Of a stretch of 64,000 bases of DNA, positions 47,538-55,669 are shown one piece after another. Both the position numbers and the translations under genes were made by a program. The notes beneath the pieces were generated by a model. That model made no database searches. It saw only the letters and a list, made by a program, of their open reading frames with translations, and was not told where the DNA came from. Position 1 is the stretch's first letter; each line of letters starts with the position of its first letter. Source of the stretch: Mesorhizobium sp. NZP2298 (lineage in GTDB: Bacteria > Pseudomonadota > Alphaproteobacteria > Rhizobiales > Rhizobiaceae); NCBI RefSeq assembly GCF_013170825.1, contig NZ_CP033365.1, forward strand, positions 4,662,001 to 4,726,000, in the 5' to 3' direction.

Positions 47538-48701
47538 CTACGCGGCCCTTTCCTTATCCGCCCGACGAGCGGCGATTCCCGCCAGCGCGGTGTGGAACAG
47601 TTCTATGTCCCCAGCACTCGTCGCCGGACCGATCGACACACGCAAGGCGCCAAGACTGTCGCCGTAGCCCATGGCTTTCAGCACATGGCTCGGCCCGACC
47701 TTGCCCGACGAGCAGGCGGAGCCGGCCGACAGCGCAACACCGGCGAGATCAAAGGCGATCTGCGCGGTTTCGGCCTTGACGCCCGCAATAGCGAAGAATG
47801 TCGTGTTGGCAAGCCTTGGCGCGCCGGTTCCAAAGATTTCCGCATCCGGGACCAGCATTTTGACGATGGCCTCTATCTCGTCACGGCGCTCGCGCACCGC
47901 ATCGATGGCCGGCAGTCCGGCCAGCGCTTCGCGTGCGGCAGCACCAAAACCGGCGATGGCGGCGAGGTTTTCCGTGCCACCGCGATGGCCCTTTTCCTGG
48001 CCGCCGCCATTGATCAGGGGCTTCGGCATCATCAGATCCGCGGCGGCGACGATGGCGCCGACGCCCTTGGGGCCGCCGATCTTGTGCGAAGACAGAATCA
48101 GATAATCGGCGTAACCCGCTGACATGTCGATCGAAACGCGGCCCGCGGCCTGAACCGCATCGACGACAAGAATGCCGCCGGCGGCCTTGACGATCTCTGC
48201 GATACGATCGATCGGCTGGATGACGCCGGTCTCGTTGTTGGCGGCATGGATCGCCACCAGCGGCAGGCCATCGGCCTTGTCATGACCTGCAAGCGCCGCC
48301 GCCAGGGCCGCAAGATCAGCAATGCCATTGGCGTCGACGCCGATGCGCGTCACTTGCGCCGCCGGGAAGCGCCCGCCATTCAACAGGCAGGGATGATCGG
48401 CCTCCGACACGTAAAGTCGGCTCATGCGCAGGCTGCCGCGCCCCATCTGCCAATCAGGGACCAGAAGCGTCGAGGCGGCTTCGGTCGCACCGGAGGTGAA
48501 CACGACATGTTCGGGCCTGGCATTCACCAATGCCGCGACCTCGCGCCTCGCCGTCTCGATCAGGCGCCGCGCGGCGCGGCCCTCGGCATGGACCGACGAC
48601 GGGTTGGCGGCCACGTCAAATGCCGCGACCATAGCCTCGCGTGCCCCTGCAAGCAGCGGCGCACTGGCATTGTAGTCGAGATAGGCGCGTTTTGCGGCCA
48701 T
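47538..48701 (-). CDS. NifS/IscS-type cysteine desulfurase
   Basis: A 387-residue type I-like cysteine desulfurase. The PLP lysine is Lys207 in LSSHKIGGPKGVGAI and the catalytic cysteine is Cys330 in SAGSACSSGKV. It differs from the SufS in the same cluster. It lies upstream of sufB on the same strand, with 186 bases between. It may feed sulfur to the SUF scaffold or to tRNA thiolation (ttcA is in the window). The ATG at 48701 is preferred over one ten codons upstream. Confidence 0.9.
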   Translation of the reverse strand: MAAKRAYLDYNASAPLLAGAREAMVAAFDVAANPSSVHAEGRAARRLIETARREVAALVNARPEHVVFTSGATEAASTLLVPDWQMGRGSLRMSRLYVSEADHPCLLNGGRFPAAQVTRIGVDANGIADLAALAAALAGHDKADGLPLVAIHAANNETGVIQPIDRIAEIVKAAGGILVVDAVQAAGRVSIDMSAGYADYLILSSHKIGGPKGVGAIVAAADLMMPKPLINGGGQEKGHRGGTENLAAIAGFGAAAREALAGLPAIDAVRERRDEIEAIVKMLVPDAEIFGTGAPRLANTTFFAIAGVKAETAQIAFDLAGVALSAGSACSSGKVGPSHVLKAMGYGDSLGALRVSIGPATSAGDIELFHTALAGIAARRADKERAA

Positions 48702-48939
48702 TTTCGTCCAGTTGGTCCCGTCAGAAGCCATTCGGTCGTCGTATGGCGTTATTTCCTTGAAATTCCAAGGCGAGCCGTCCTATTTACGCGGCTTGCGGCG
48801 CGGGTGGCCGGGCTCGACGTCTGGCCACTCAGTTTTGAATAGTTCTAAACTAGCTTCTAAGAAGACGCTCGCCCTGCGTCAAGGCCAGAGGAAGACACGT
48901 TCCGGGCGCCGCGCATTCGTATACCAAGTGGAGTATTTC

Positions 48940-49614
48940 ATGCCTGAGGTCATTTTCACCGGTCCGGCCGGTCGCCTGGAGGGACGCTACCAGCCCTCCA
49001 AGGAAAAGAGCGCGCCGATCGCCATCGTTTTGCATCCGCACCCGCAATTCGGCGGCACGATGAACAACAAGATCGTCTACGACCTCTTCTACATGTTCCA
49101 GAAGCGTGATTTCACCACGCTGCGCTTCAATTTCCGCGGCATCGGCCGCAGCCAGGGCGAGTTCGACCACGGCACCGGCGAATTGTCGGACGCGGCGGCC
49201 GCGCTCGACTGGGTCCAGTCGCTGCACCCGGATTCCAAGAGCTGCTGGGTCGCCGGTTATTCCTTCGGCTCGTGGATCGGCATGCAGCTTTTGATGCGCC
49301 GGCCGGAGATCGAAGGCTTCATCTCGATCGCGCCGCAGCCCAACACCTATGATTTCTCGTTCCTGGCGCCCTGCCCGTCATCGGGCCTGATCATCCATGG
49401 CGATGCCGACAAGGTGGCGCCGCCGAAGGATGTGCAAGGCCTGGTCGACAAGCTGCACACGCAGAAGGGCATCACCATCACGCAGAAGACCCTGCCCGGC
49501 GCCAACCACTTTTTCGCCAACGACGCCGACCTGCTGATCGAGGAATGCGCCGACTATCTCGATCGCCGGCTGGCGGGCGAATTGTCCGATCCGCGGCCGA
49601 AGCGGCTGAGATAA
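48940..49614 (+). CDS. Alpha/beta hydrolase, small YfhR/COG2945-like
   Basis: A 224-residue serine hydrolase. The nucleophile elbow is GYSFGS with Ser108; a GMxx-like LHPHPQFGGTMNNKIVYDLF block and RFNFRGIGRSQGEFDHGTGE come before it; the acid and histidine lie in IHGDADKVAPP and LPGANHFF. Members hydrolyse unknown esters. It is divergent from the cysteine desulfurase gene, and starts an operon with the PaiB-like gene. Confidence 0.85.
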   Translation: MPEVIFTGPAGRLEGRYQPSKEKSAPIAIVLHPHPQFGGTMNNKIVYDLFYMFQKRDFTTLRFNFRGIGRSQGEFDHGTGELSDAAAALDWVQSLHPDSKSCWVAGYSFGSWIGMQLLMRRPEIEGFISIAPQPNTYDFSFLAPCPSSGLIIHGDADKVAPPKDVQGLVDKLHTQKGITITQKTLPGANHFFANDADLLIEECADYLDRRLAGELSDPRPKRLR

Positions 49615-49636
49615 ACAGGGGAAGGCGCCAGCGCCG

Positions 49637-50287
49637 ATGTACGAGCCTCCCCATTTCCAGGAAACGCGACCCGATGTCCTGCATGGACTGATCAGGGCGT
49701 ATCCGCTCGGCATGCTGATCTCGAACGGGCCTGACGGCCCGGTCGCAAACGCCATTCCCTTCCTGCTCGACGCTGAAGCGGCGCCGAACGGCAAGTTGCG
49801 GGCTCACCTGGCCAAGGCCAACCCGCAATGGCGCCTCATTGCCGATAATCCGGGATTGCCCTTGCTGATCGTCTTCCAGGGCACCGACGCTTATGTGACG
49901 CCCTCCTGGTACGAGACCAAGCGCGAGACCGGCAAGGTGGTGCCGACTTGGAACTATGCCATCGTGCAAGTGCGCGGCACCGCCAAGGTGATCGACGACC
50001 AGGAATGGCTCGCGCGCCAGATCGCCGACCTGACCGCCTCCCAGGAAGGTGCGCGCGAGGCGCCTTGGGCAGTGACCGATGCGCCGCCGCCCTTCATCCA
50101 GTCGCAGATCAAGGGCATTATCGGGCTGGAGATCGAGATCAGCGAGATCCATGGTAAGTGGAAGGTCAGCCAGAACCGTCCCGTCGCCGATCGCGCGGGT
50201 GTCGCGCAAGGGCTCGAAAGCGAAACGGCCAATTCGTCCGACATGGCTCGCCTAGTGAGATCCTACGGCGGACTGGACAGCAATTAG
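49637..50287 (+). CDS. PaiB-family FMN-binding protein
   Basis: A 216-residue PaiB-like protein with the start MYEPPHFQETRPDVLHGLIR, the GTDAYVTPSWYETKRETGKV block and a WNYAIVQVRGTAKV strand that shape a split-barrel FMN/heme-binding fold. In Bacillus PaiB takes part in repression of sporulation and protease genes, but in rhizobia the role is unknown. It begins 22 bases after the hydrolase stop, so it is likely cotranscribed. Confidence 0.88.
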   Translation: MYEPPHFQETRPDVLHGLIRAYPLGMLISNGPDGPVANAIPFLLDAEAAPNGKLRAHLAKANPQWRLIADNPGLPLLIVFQGTDAYVTPSWYETKRETGKVVPTWNYAIVQVRGTAKVIDDQEWLARQIADLTASQEGAREAPWAVTDAPPPFIQSQIKGIIGLEIEISEIHGKWKVSQNRPVADRAGVAQGLESETANSSDMARLVRSYGGLDSN

Positions 50288-50314
50288 ATCAATCCGCCCT
50301 GCGACTATCTTTCG

Positions 50315-51136
50315 CTATCTTTCCGGGGCAACCAACCGGAACGATGCTTTGCGGACCGGCAATCCCGATTGCGTCGGCCGGAAGATGAAGCCGAGACGGG
50401 CAAAGACCACCCCGCAGGCGAGCGCGAAGGCGCAGCCGAGGCCGAAGCCGGCGACCGTGTCGCTCGGGTAGTGGGCACCAACGAAGACCCGGGTCGAGGC
50501 GATGCAGGCTGTCACCGCCAGCGCGATGTACCAGCGTCGCGGAAACAAGAGCAGAAGAACGCCGAACACCGCGCCCATCGTCGTGGCATGGCCGGACGGA
50601 AAACCGGCGAAGCGTGCATCGAAAGCAAAGGGATGCAGGGCCAGGACACCAAAATCCTGGAAGTAGAGCGGTCGGGCCCGGCCGATCGCGTACTTCAGGA
50701 CATTGACCGTCAGACCGGACAGGCCGACGGCGCTCAGCACCAGGAAAGCCAGGCAAGTCCAGTTGTAGGCGAGCATCAATGATCGTCTCGAGAGACTTCG
50801 CCAATCGGTCAGATTGGCCGCGACGAGCAAAAGCGCGGGCGGAATGAGATACCAGCCGCCGAGACCGAACTGCGTGAAAAAGTCGGCCAGACGGACGAAT
50901 CCCGGTGACCATTGATCGCGAAGCATCCCCGCAGGGGTGTCGAGACGGACAAACGCCGCCGCTGTCAGCAGAACCCAGCCCAGGCCCCAGACCGACCATA
51001 CTATGTTCGGGTACCTGGCGGGACGGGCAGCAAAGCGCCCTCTCACGATCCGCATCGTGTCGAGAAAATTGTCGACCGACCGGCGCCCTGCCCCCAGGAG
51101 CCTGCCAGAAACGGGTGGGCGCGATTTCACGAGCAT
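50315..51136 (-). CDS. PAP2-family phosphatase, candidate lipid A 1-phosphatase (LpxE-like)
   Basis: A 273-residue membrane phosphatase of the PAP2 superfamily. The three active-site motifs are complete: KYAIGRARP (Lys148 to Pro156), PSGH (180-183) and RVFVGAHYPSD (Arg216, His222, Asp226). About six membrane segments are predicted. It is the last gene of a minus-strand run of sugar transferase genes. This fits removal of a lipid A phosphate, as done by LpxE, but undecaprenyl pyrophosphatase or another lipid phosphatase is possible. The start at 51136 is 25 bases after the preceding gene; an internal ATG at 51058 is also possible. Confidence 0.8.
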   Translation of the reverse strand: MLVKSRPPVSGRLLGAGRRSVDNFLDTMRIVRGRFAARPARYPNIVWSVWGLGWVLLTAAAFVRLDTPAGMLRDQWSPGFVRLADFFTQFGLGGWYLIPPALLLVAANLTDWRSLSRRSLMLAYNWTCLAFLVLSAVGLSGLTVNVLKYAIGRARPLYFQDFGVLALHPFAFDARFAGFPSGHATTMGAVFGVLLLLFPRRWYIALAVTACIASTRVFVGAHYPSDTVAGFGLGCAFALACGVVFARLGFIFRPTQSGLPVRKASFRLVAPER

Positions 51137-51161
51137 TGGGAAGTCGACCTCATCGCCGAAA

Positions 51162-52811
51162 TCATTGCGCGATACGATAGAGGCCGAGCGACAATTTGTC
51201 TCCCGACGAATAGTTGACGCCGTCGACTTCGGCGACGCGGTTCGCCGATTTGCCTCGCACCGACAGCATGCCATTCAGTTTCTGCTCATCCTCGATCGGC
51301 GCCAGCCCCAACGCGCAGGCCGGATCGGCAAGCAGATGTTCCGCCACCCCCCCAATATCGGTCAGCACCGTCTTGGTGCCGACCAGGAACACCAGGCTCG
51401 GTTCCTGATAGCGTGCCGAGGCCAGCACCGTCGTGTCACAAACCTTGTTGGCAAGCACCGCTTGCTTGATCGCCGGGCTCAGCCAGATCGGCTTCAGGGA
51501 TGGAGCGATGACACCGAACAGCAAGGCATAGGTGATGCCGGCACAGGCGGCGGTGGCTCCGATACGGGGCAGCGGCACCTGCAACTGCCGCGAAAAACCC
51601 AGGTAGCCGGTGCCGAGCGCGGCAGCGGCGGCCGGAATGCTCCACCAGGAAAAGGTGTGGGTGAGGTAGATCGGCGCTCCGATACAGACCGCCGCCAGAC
51701 CAAGGCTTACCACGACCAGACCGAATGCAGTCGACCACCACAGCCATTGCTGCCAGCGCCTGAGCGGTGCATTGGCATCCTGCGGCTGCAAGGTCAGCAG
51801 CCAGCCGATCAGCAGCGCCATGCCGGGATAGGCCGGCAGAACGTAGTGCGGCAGCTTCGTCGGAATGAGTTCGAATACGAGCCAGAAAGGGATGTACCAG
51901 GCGAGGCAGAAGCGCAACCTGACATCGTCGCGCAGACGGTTGAGGGCCTGGAGACCGGCGCCGACGGCGATCAGGCCGAAGGGCCACATGAACAGCGAAT
52001 AGGTCAGCATGTAAAAGCCCGGGGGCAGGCCATGCGATTCCTCGCCCGACGCGACCTTGCCAAGCATGTCCTTGCCGACAGCCTGCTGCAGGAAAGCACC
52101 ATGGCTTTTCCAGGTGATCGCGGCGAGCCAGGGCAGCGTGATCAGCACGACGAGCAACAAGCCGCGCCCGACCTTGAGTTTCGACAGCCAGCGCCCGTCG
52201 CGCTCGAAGGCAAACAGCGCGGCGATTGTCAGCGCCGACAGCAGCGGCGCAATCGGCCCCTTGATGAGGATCGCCGCCCCTTGGGCGATCCAGAATATCC
52301 ACCAGAGGTGGCCGGCGACCGGCTCGTTGCGCCGTGCTGCCAGGTAGATCTGCGCCAGTGCGCCTTGCGCCGCCACGCAGCAGGCGAGCAGCATCGCATC
52401 GGTCTTGGCGTCGCGGCCCTCGAAGGCCGTGGCGAAGATCGCCGCCATCACCAGGCCGGCGGCGAGGCCGGCATTGGCGCCGAAAAGATTGGTCCCTGTC
52501 CAGGCGATCGCCAGCACCGCAATGGCAATGCCAAGCGCGGAGACCGTGCGGTAGACCCAGATCGGCGCTTCGGCCCCCTTGCCGCTCAAGGTCACGGCGG
52601 CAGATTGCAGCCAATAGATACCGATCGGCTTTTGGTAGCGCGAGGCGTTCTGGAAGCGGATGTCGACATAGTCGCCGCTCTCCGCCATCTGCTTGGTGGC
52701 CTGGACGAAACGCGACTCGTCCCGGTCGATCGGCGGCAGGGATGCCAGCCCCGAAACCGTCATCACCAGGCTGAACAGGAAGAGAAGGATGTAGTTCCTG
52801 TTCAACGCCAT
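51162..52811 (-). CDS. ArnT-like lipid glycosyltransferase, candidate RgtF-like lipid A GalA transferase
   Basis: A 549-residue integral membrane GT-C (GT39/GT83) transferase with about 11-12 predicted membrane segments and a C-terminal soluble domain (about residues 430-549). The first loop has PPIDRDESRF, with the catalytic Asp31-Glu32 pair, followed by the QKPIGIYWLQS block typical of ArnT and the rhizobial Rgt enzymes. These transfer a sugar from a polyprenyl phosphate to lipid A or core. Gene order with a GT2, a LAB_N protein and a PAP2 phosphatase points to lipid A, possibly addition of galacturonic acid; that is inferred. Confidence 0.8.
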   Translation of the reverse strand: MALNRNYILLFLFSLVMTVSGLASLPPIDRDESRFVQATKQMAESGDYVDIRFQNASRYQKPIGIYWLQSAAVTLSGKGAEAPIWVYRTVSALGIAIAVLAIAWTGTNLFGANAGLAAGLVMAAIFATAFEGRDAKTDAMLLACCVAAQGALAQIYLAARRNEPVAGHLWWIFWIAQGAAILIKGPIAPLLSALTIAALFAFERDGRWLSKLKVGRGLLLVVLITLPWLAAITWKSHGAFLQQAVGKDMLGKVASGEESHGLPPGFYMLTYSLFMWPFGLIAVGAGLQALNRLRDDVRLRFCLAWYIPFWLVFELIPTKLPHYVLPAYPGMALLIGWLLTLQPQDANAPLRRWQQWLWWSTAFGLVVVSLGLAAVCIGAPIYLTHTFSWWSIPAAAAALGTGYLGFSRQLQVPLPRIGATAACAGITYALLFGVIAPSLKPIWLSPAIKQAVLANKVCDTTVLASARYQEPSLVFLVGTKTVLTDIGGVAEHLLADPACALGLAPIEDEQKLNGMLSVRGKSANRVAEVDGVNYSSGDKLSLGLYRIAQ

Positions 52812-52851
52812 GCTCGAACCTCTCTGGTCATTTCTTGATGTGACAGGCCGC

Positions 52852-53184
52852 TCAATCGACCTTGGTCATCGCCGCCTTGCGCTCATTGGCGATCAGCCAG
52901 AGATTCCTGATGTAGATGAACATGCCCATGGCCTGGCCGGCGATGAACACCGGATCCTGGCGTTGGATGGCATAGATCAGAAGCAGGCCGCCGCCGAACA
53001 GGGAGAAGAACCAGAAGGCCACCGGGACCACGCTGCGCTTGGCCTTTTCCGAGGCGAGCCATTGCACGACGAAGCGCATGGTGAAGAAGAACTGGGCAAT
53101 GAAGCCGAGCAGGACCCACGCATCGAATTGCTTGATGAAAACCTGGTGAAGCCACGTCGCCAGTTCCTGAAGCACGTTAAACAC
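52852..53184 (-). CDS. LAB_N domain small membrane protein
   Basis: A 110-residue membrane protein that forms the lipid-A-disaccharide synthase N-terminal (LAB_N) domain, without the LpxB catalytic part. Motifs are FIAQFFFTMRFVVQWLASEK and a C-terminal AGQAMGMFIYIRNLWLIANE. Three segments are predicted. Such proteins often stand next to GT2 genes in alphaproteobacterial envelope operons and may help flip or present polyprenyl-linked sugars. It overlaps the GT2 gene by 8 bases. Confidence 0.85.
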   Translation of the reverse strand: MFNVLQELATWLHQVFIKQFDAWVLLGFIAQFFFTMRFVVQWLASEKAKRSVVPVAFWFFSLFGGGLLLIYAIQRQDPVFIAGQAMGMFIYIRNLWLIANERKAAMTKVD

Positions 53185-53911
53185 GCTTGATTTCCTCTAC
53201 TTTTGGCATTCTGCGGCGCCTGCGGCGCAGCCACCAGACACCGCCGAGATCGAGCGCGCCCTGCAGGCCGCGGTCGAAAATGCCGTAGTTCGACTTGCCG
53301 TGCCGGCGCGAGCGGTCGACGACGTCGCAATGCACCACGCGATAGCCCTCCTGGATGACCAGAGCGGGGACGAAGCGGTGCGTGCCGTCGAAAAACGGCA
53401 GCTTGCGCAGGATGTCCGTATGGACAGCCTTCAGGCCACAGCCGGTATCGCGCGTCTCATCATGCAGGATGGCGTTTCTCAGCCAGTTGGCGAAGCGCGA
53501 CGCCAGTTGCTTGACCTTGCTGTCGCGGCGCTTGAGGCGCTGCCCCTGGGCGGCGCCGAAATCGGGGCCGGCCTGCCGCAAGGCGTCCACCAGCACGGGG
53601 ATGTATTGCGGATCGTTCTGGCCGTCACCATCGATCGTGGCGACGATGCTGCCGCGCGCCGCCCAGGCGCCCGAACGCACTGAAAGGCTCTGGCCGGCGG
53701 ATTTCTGATGCCGCAATTCCCGTACCGGAAAGGAGCGAAGCGTCGCCTGCTCGGTCAGCACGGCAGCCGTCTCGTCGGTCGAGCCGTCGTTGACGATGAT
53801 CAGTTCGAAGTCGCGCCCGGCCATCGCCGTCTCGATCTCGTCGATCAGCAGCGGCAGGTTTGCCGCCTCGTTCCTGCAAGGAATGACGATGGATATCAAT
53901 GCGTCCGGCAT
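53177..53911 (-). CDS. GT2 family glycosyltransferase (polyprenyl-phosphate sugar synthase type)
   Basis: A 244-residue GT-A fold enzyme of the DPM1/ArnC group. IVIPCRNEAANLP at residues 8-20 starts the domain, NDGSTD is at 41-46 and the metal-binding Asp-Gly-Asp is at 94-96 (ATIDGDGQNDPQ). It lacks the two long C-terminal membrane segments of ArnC and RgtE, ending in a basic RRRRRR tail. It probably makes a polyprenyl-phosphate sugar used by the ArnT-like enzyme downstream. First gene of the operon. The ATG at 53911 is preferred, an ATG at 53944 is possible. Confidence 0.8.
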   Translation of the reverse strand: MPDALISIVIPCRNEAANLPLLIDEIETAMAGRDFELIIVNDGSTDETAAVLTEQATLRSFPVRELRHQKSAGQSLSVRSGAWAARGSIVATIDGDGQNDPQYIPVLVDALRQAGPDFGAAQGQRLKRRDSKVKQLASRFANWLRNAILHDETRDTGCGLKAVHTDILRKLPFFDGTHRFVPALVIQEGYRVVHCDVVDRSRRHGKSNYGIFDRGLQGALDLGGVWWLRRRRRRMPKVEEIKRV

Positions 53912-54112
53912 GTCGCGTCGGGGCTCTGTCGTCGGATATGGCATTCCTGGATGCCGTGCGGTGCCGCTCGAGGTCGTGGGGCTGCAAGAACCTTTGGCGC
54001 GGCGCCTCATTACGCCAGCCGAAACGATGAAGCAAGCATTGGTGCCGGACGGCCCGTTGCGCTGTTTCAACAACCGGTGATCGTCAGGACATCTGTGGTC
54101 CTTCGCGCGCAG

Positions 54113-54153
54113 GCGATCTGAAGCAAAACCGGATTCCACTTTTGCTGATCGCG
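54113..54153. repeat. Palindromic repeat family C, copy 1
   Basis: A 31-base stretch (54123-54153) identical to 54181-54211. GCGATC (54113-54118) pairs with GATCGC (54147-54152), and GCAAAA with TTTTGC inside. Confidence 0.85.
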
Positions 54154-54168
54154 AACCCCTTGGTTGCC

Positions 54169-54212
54169 GCGCGATCGGACGCAAAACCGGATTCCACTTT
54201 TGCTGATCGCGC
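54169..54212. repeat. Palindromic repeat family C, copy 2
   Basis: A 44-base palindrome with arms GCGCGATC (54169-54176) and GATCGCGC (54205-54212), and inner GCAAAA/TTTTGC pairing. The direct repeat period to copy 1 is 58 bases. It lies 69 bases before the tyrS start. Confidence 0.85.
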
Positions 54213-54280
54213 TTGGATGCTAAACGCGCCCGTTCACATACGCCGCGCCGGACCGGGCGGACGCTTTCGGGAAAGAAACC

Positions 54281-55534
54281 ATGCCTGCCTTCAAATCCGA
54301 TTTCCTGCGCACGATGAGCGAGCGCGGCTTCATCCACCAGATTTCGGATGAGACCGGCCTCGACCAACTTTTCGCCAAGGAAACGGTCACCGCCTATGTC
54401 GGCTACGACGCCACCGCCACCAGCCTGCATATCGGCAATTTGATCTCCGCGACCATGCTCTACTGGCTGCAGGAGACCGGGCACCGGCCGATCGCGCTGA
54501 TGGGCGGCGGCACGTCGATGATCGGCGACCCGTCCTTCCGTGACGACCAGCGCAGCCTTTTGACACCCGAGGCGATCGCCACCAACATCGAGGGCATCAA
54601 GCGCATCTTCGGCCGCATCCTGCGTTTCGGCGACGGCCCGAACGACGCCATCATGGTCAACAATGCGGACTGGCTGATGAAACTCAACTATGTCGAGTTC
54701 CTGCGCGATGTCGGCCGGCATTTTTCCGTCAACCGCATGCTGACCTTCGACAGCGTCAAGCTGCGGCTCGACCGCGAGCAGTCGCTGTCGTTCCTCGAAT
54801 TCAACTATATGATCCTGCAGGGCTATGATTTCGTCGAACTCGCCCGGCGCCAGAACTGCCGCCTGCAGATGGGCGGGTCGGACCAGTGGGGCAACATCAT
54901 TAACGGCGTCGATCTCGGCCATCGCATGGACACGCCCCAACTCTACGCGCTGACCACGCCGCTGCTCACGACATCGTCCGGCGCCAAGATGGGCAAATCG
55001 GCAAAAGGTGCGGTGTGGCTCAACGGCGACCTCTTCTCGCCCTATGATTTCTGGCAGTACTGGCGCAACACCGAGGACGCCGATGTCGAGCGCTTCCTGA
55101 AGATATTCACCCGCCTGCCCCTCGATGAGATCGCACGGCTGGCCGCACTCGGCGGCTCCGAGATCAACGAGGCCAAGAAGGTGCTGGCGACGGAGACGAC
55201 GGCGATCGTTCATGGCCGCGAGGCGGCACAGCAGGCCGAGGAAACCGCGCGAAAAACCTTCGAGGAAGGGGCGCTCGCCGATACGTTGCCGACCGTCGGG
55301 GCCGACAAGGCAGCGCTGGAGGCCGGCGTCGGCATCCTGTCGCTGCTGGTCACGGCTGGACTGGCATCGTCCAATGGCGAGGCGCGGCGGCACATCCAGG
55401 GCGGTGCGGTTCGCATCAACGACCAGTCGGTCACCGATGATCGCCGCATGGTCACGCTTCAGGATCTGAGTCCGGAAAACGTCGTAAAGCTTTCACTCGG
55501 CAAGAAAAAACACGTTCTGGTGCGGCCGGCCTGA
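54281..55534 (+). CDS. tyrS: Tyrosyl-tRNA synthetase
   Basis: A 417-residue class I synthetase that charges tRNA-Tyr. The HIGN signature is at residues 50-53 and the KMSKS loop reads KMGKS at 236-240. An S4 RNA-binding domain closes the protein ([20 protein letters not shown]). Length is normal. Two palindromic repeats sit upstream. Confidence 0.96.
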   Translation: MPAFKSDFLRTMSERGFIHQISDETGLDQLFAKETVTAYVGYDATATSLHIGNLISATMLYWLQETGHRPIALMGGGTSMIGDPSFRDDQRSLLTPEAIATNIEGIKRIFGRILRFGDGPNDAIMVNNADWLMKLNYVEFLRDVGRHFSVNRMLTFDSVKLRLDREQSLSFLEFNYMILQGYDFVELARRQNCRLQMGGSDQWGNIINGVDLGHRMDTPQLYALTTPLLTTSSGAKMGKSAKGAVWLNGDLFSPYDFWQYWRNTEDADVERFLKIFTRLPLDEIARLAALGGSEINEAKKVLATETTAIVHGREAAQQAEETARKTFEEGALADTLPTVGADKAALEAGVGILSLLVTAGLASSNGEARRHIQGGAVRINDQSVTDDRRMVTLQDLSPENVVKLSLGKKKHVLVRPA

Positions 55535-55542
55535 GGCCGCCT

Positions 55543-55669
55543 GGAGGCGTTCACCATTTCACGGAAACGGTGAACGGCCCTAACTATTTGTTTTGAAGCA
55601 TTCCCAAGGGAAAGCGCTAAGCGCTTTTCCCGGAAAAACCGTTCACGCACTATTCCTAGAATACTCTAG
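55543..55669 (+). repeat. Intergenic repeat family B, copy 3
   Basis: A longer, more divergent member of family B: GGCGTTCACC.TTTCACGG with a pairing GGTGAACGG.C, then CATTCCCAAGGGAAA, and an end ATTCCTAGAATACTCTAG. It lies between tyrS and the AsmA-like gene and includes the stop codon of the latter (55666-55668). Confidence 0.65.

Larger units (their letters stand above)
53912..54280. other. Gap between divergent GT2 gene and tyrS
   Basis: 369 bases without a gene. The right half holds two palindromic repeats (54113-54153 and 54169-54212). The remainder must contain the promoters of both flanking genes, but I cannot define them with confidence. Confidence 0.5.

Noticed and set aside
50937..52838. 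A 633-codon open frame on the plus strand
   Set aside because: Antisense to the ArnT-like gene; low-complexity Arg/Gln/Gly composition and no family.
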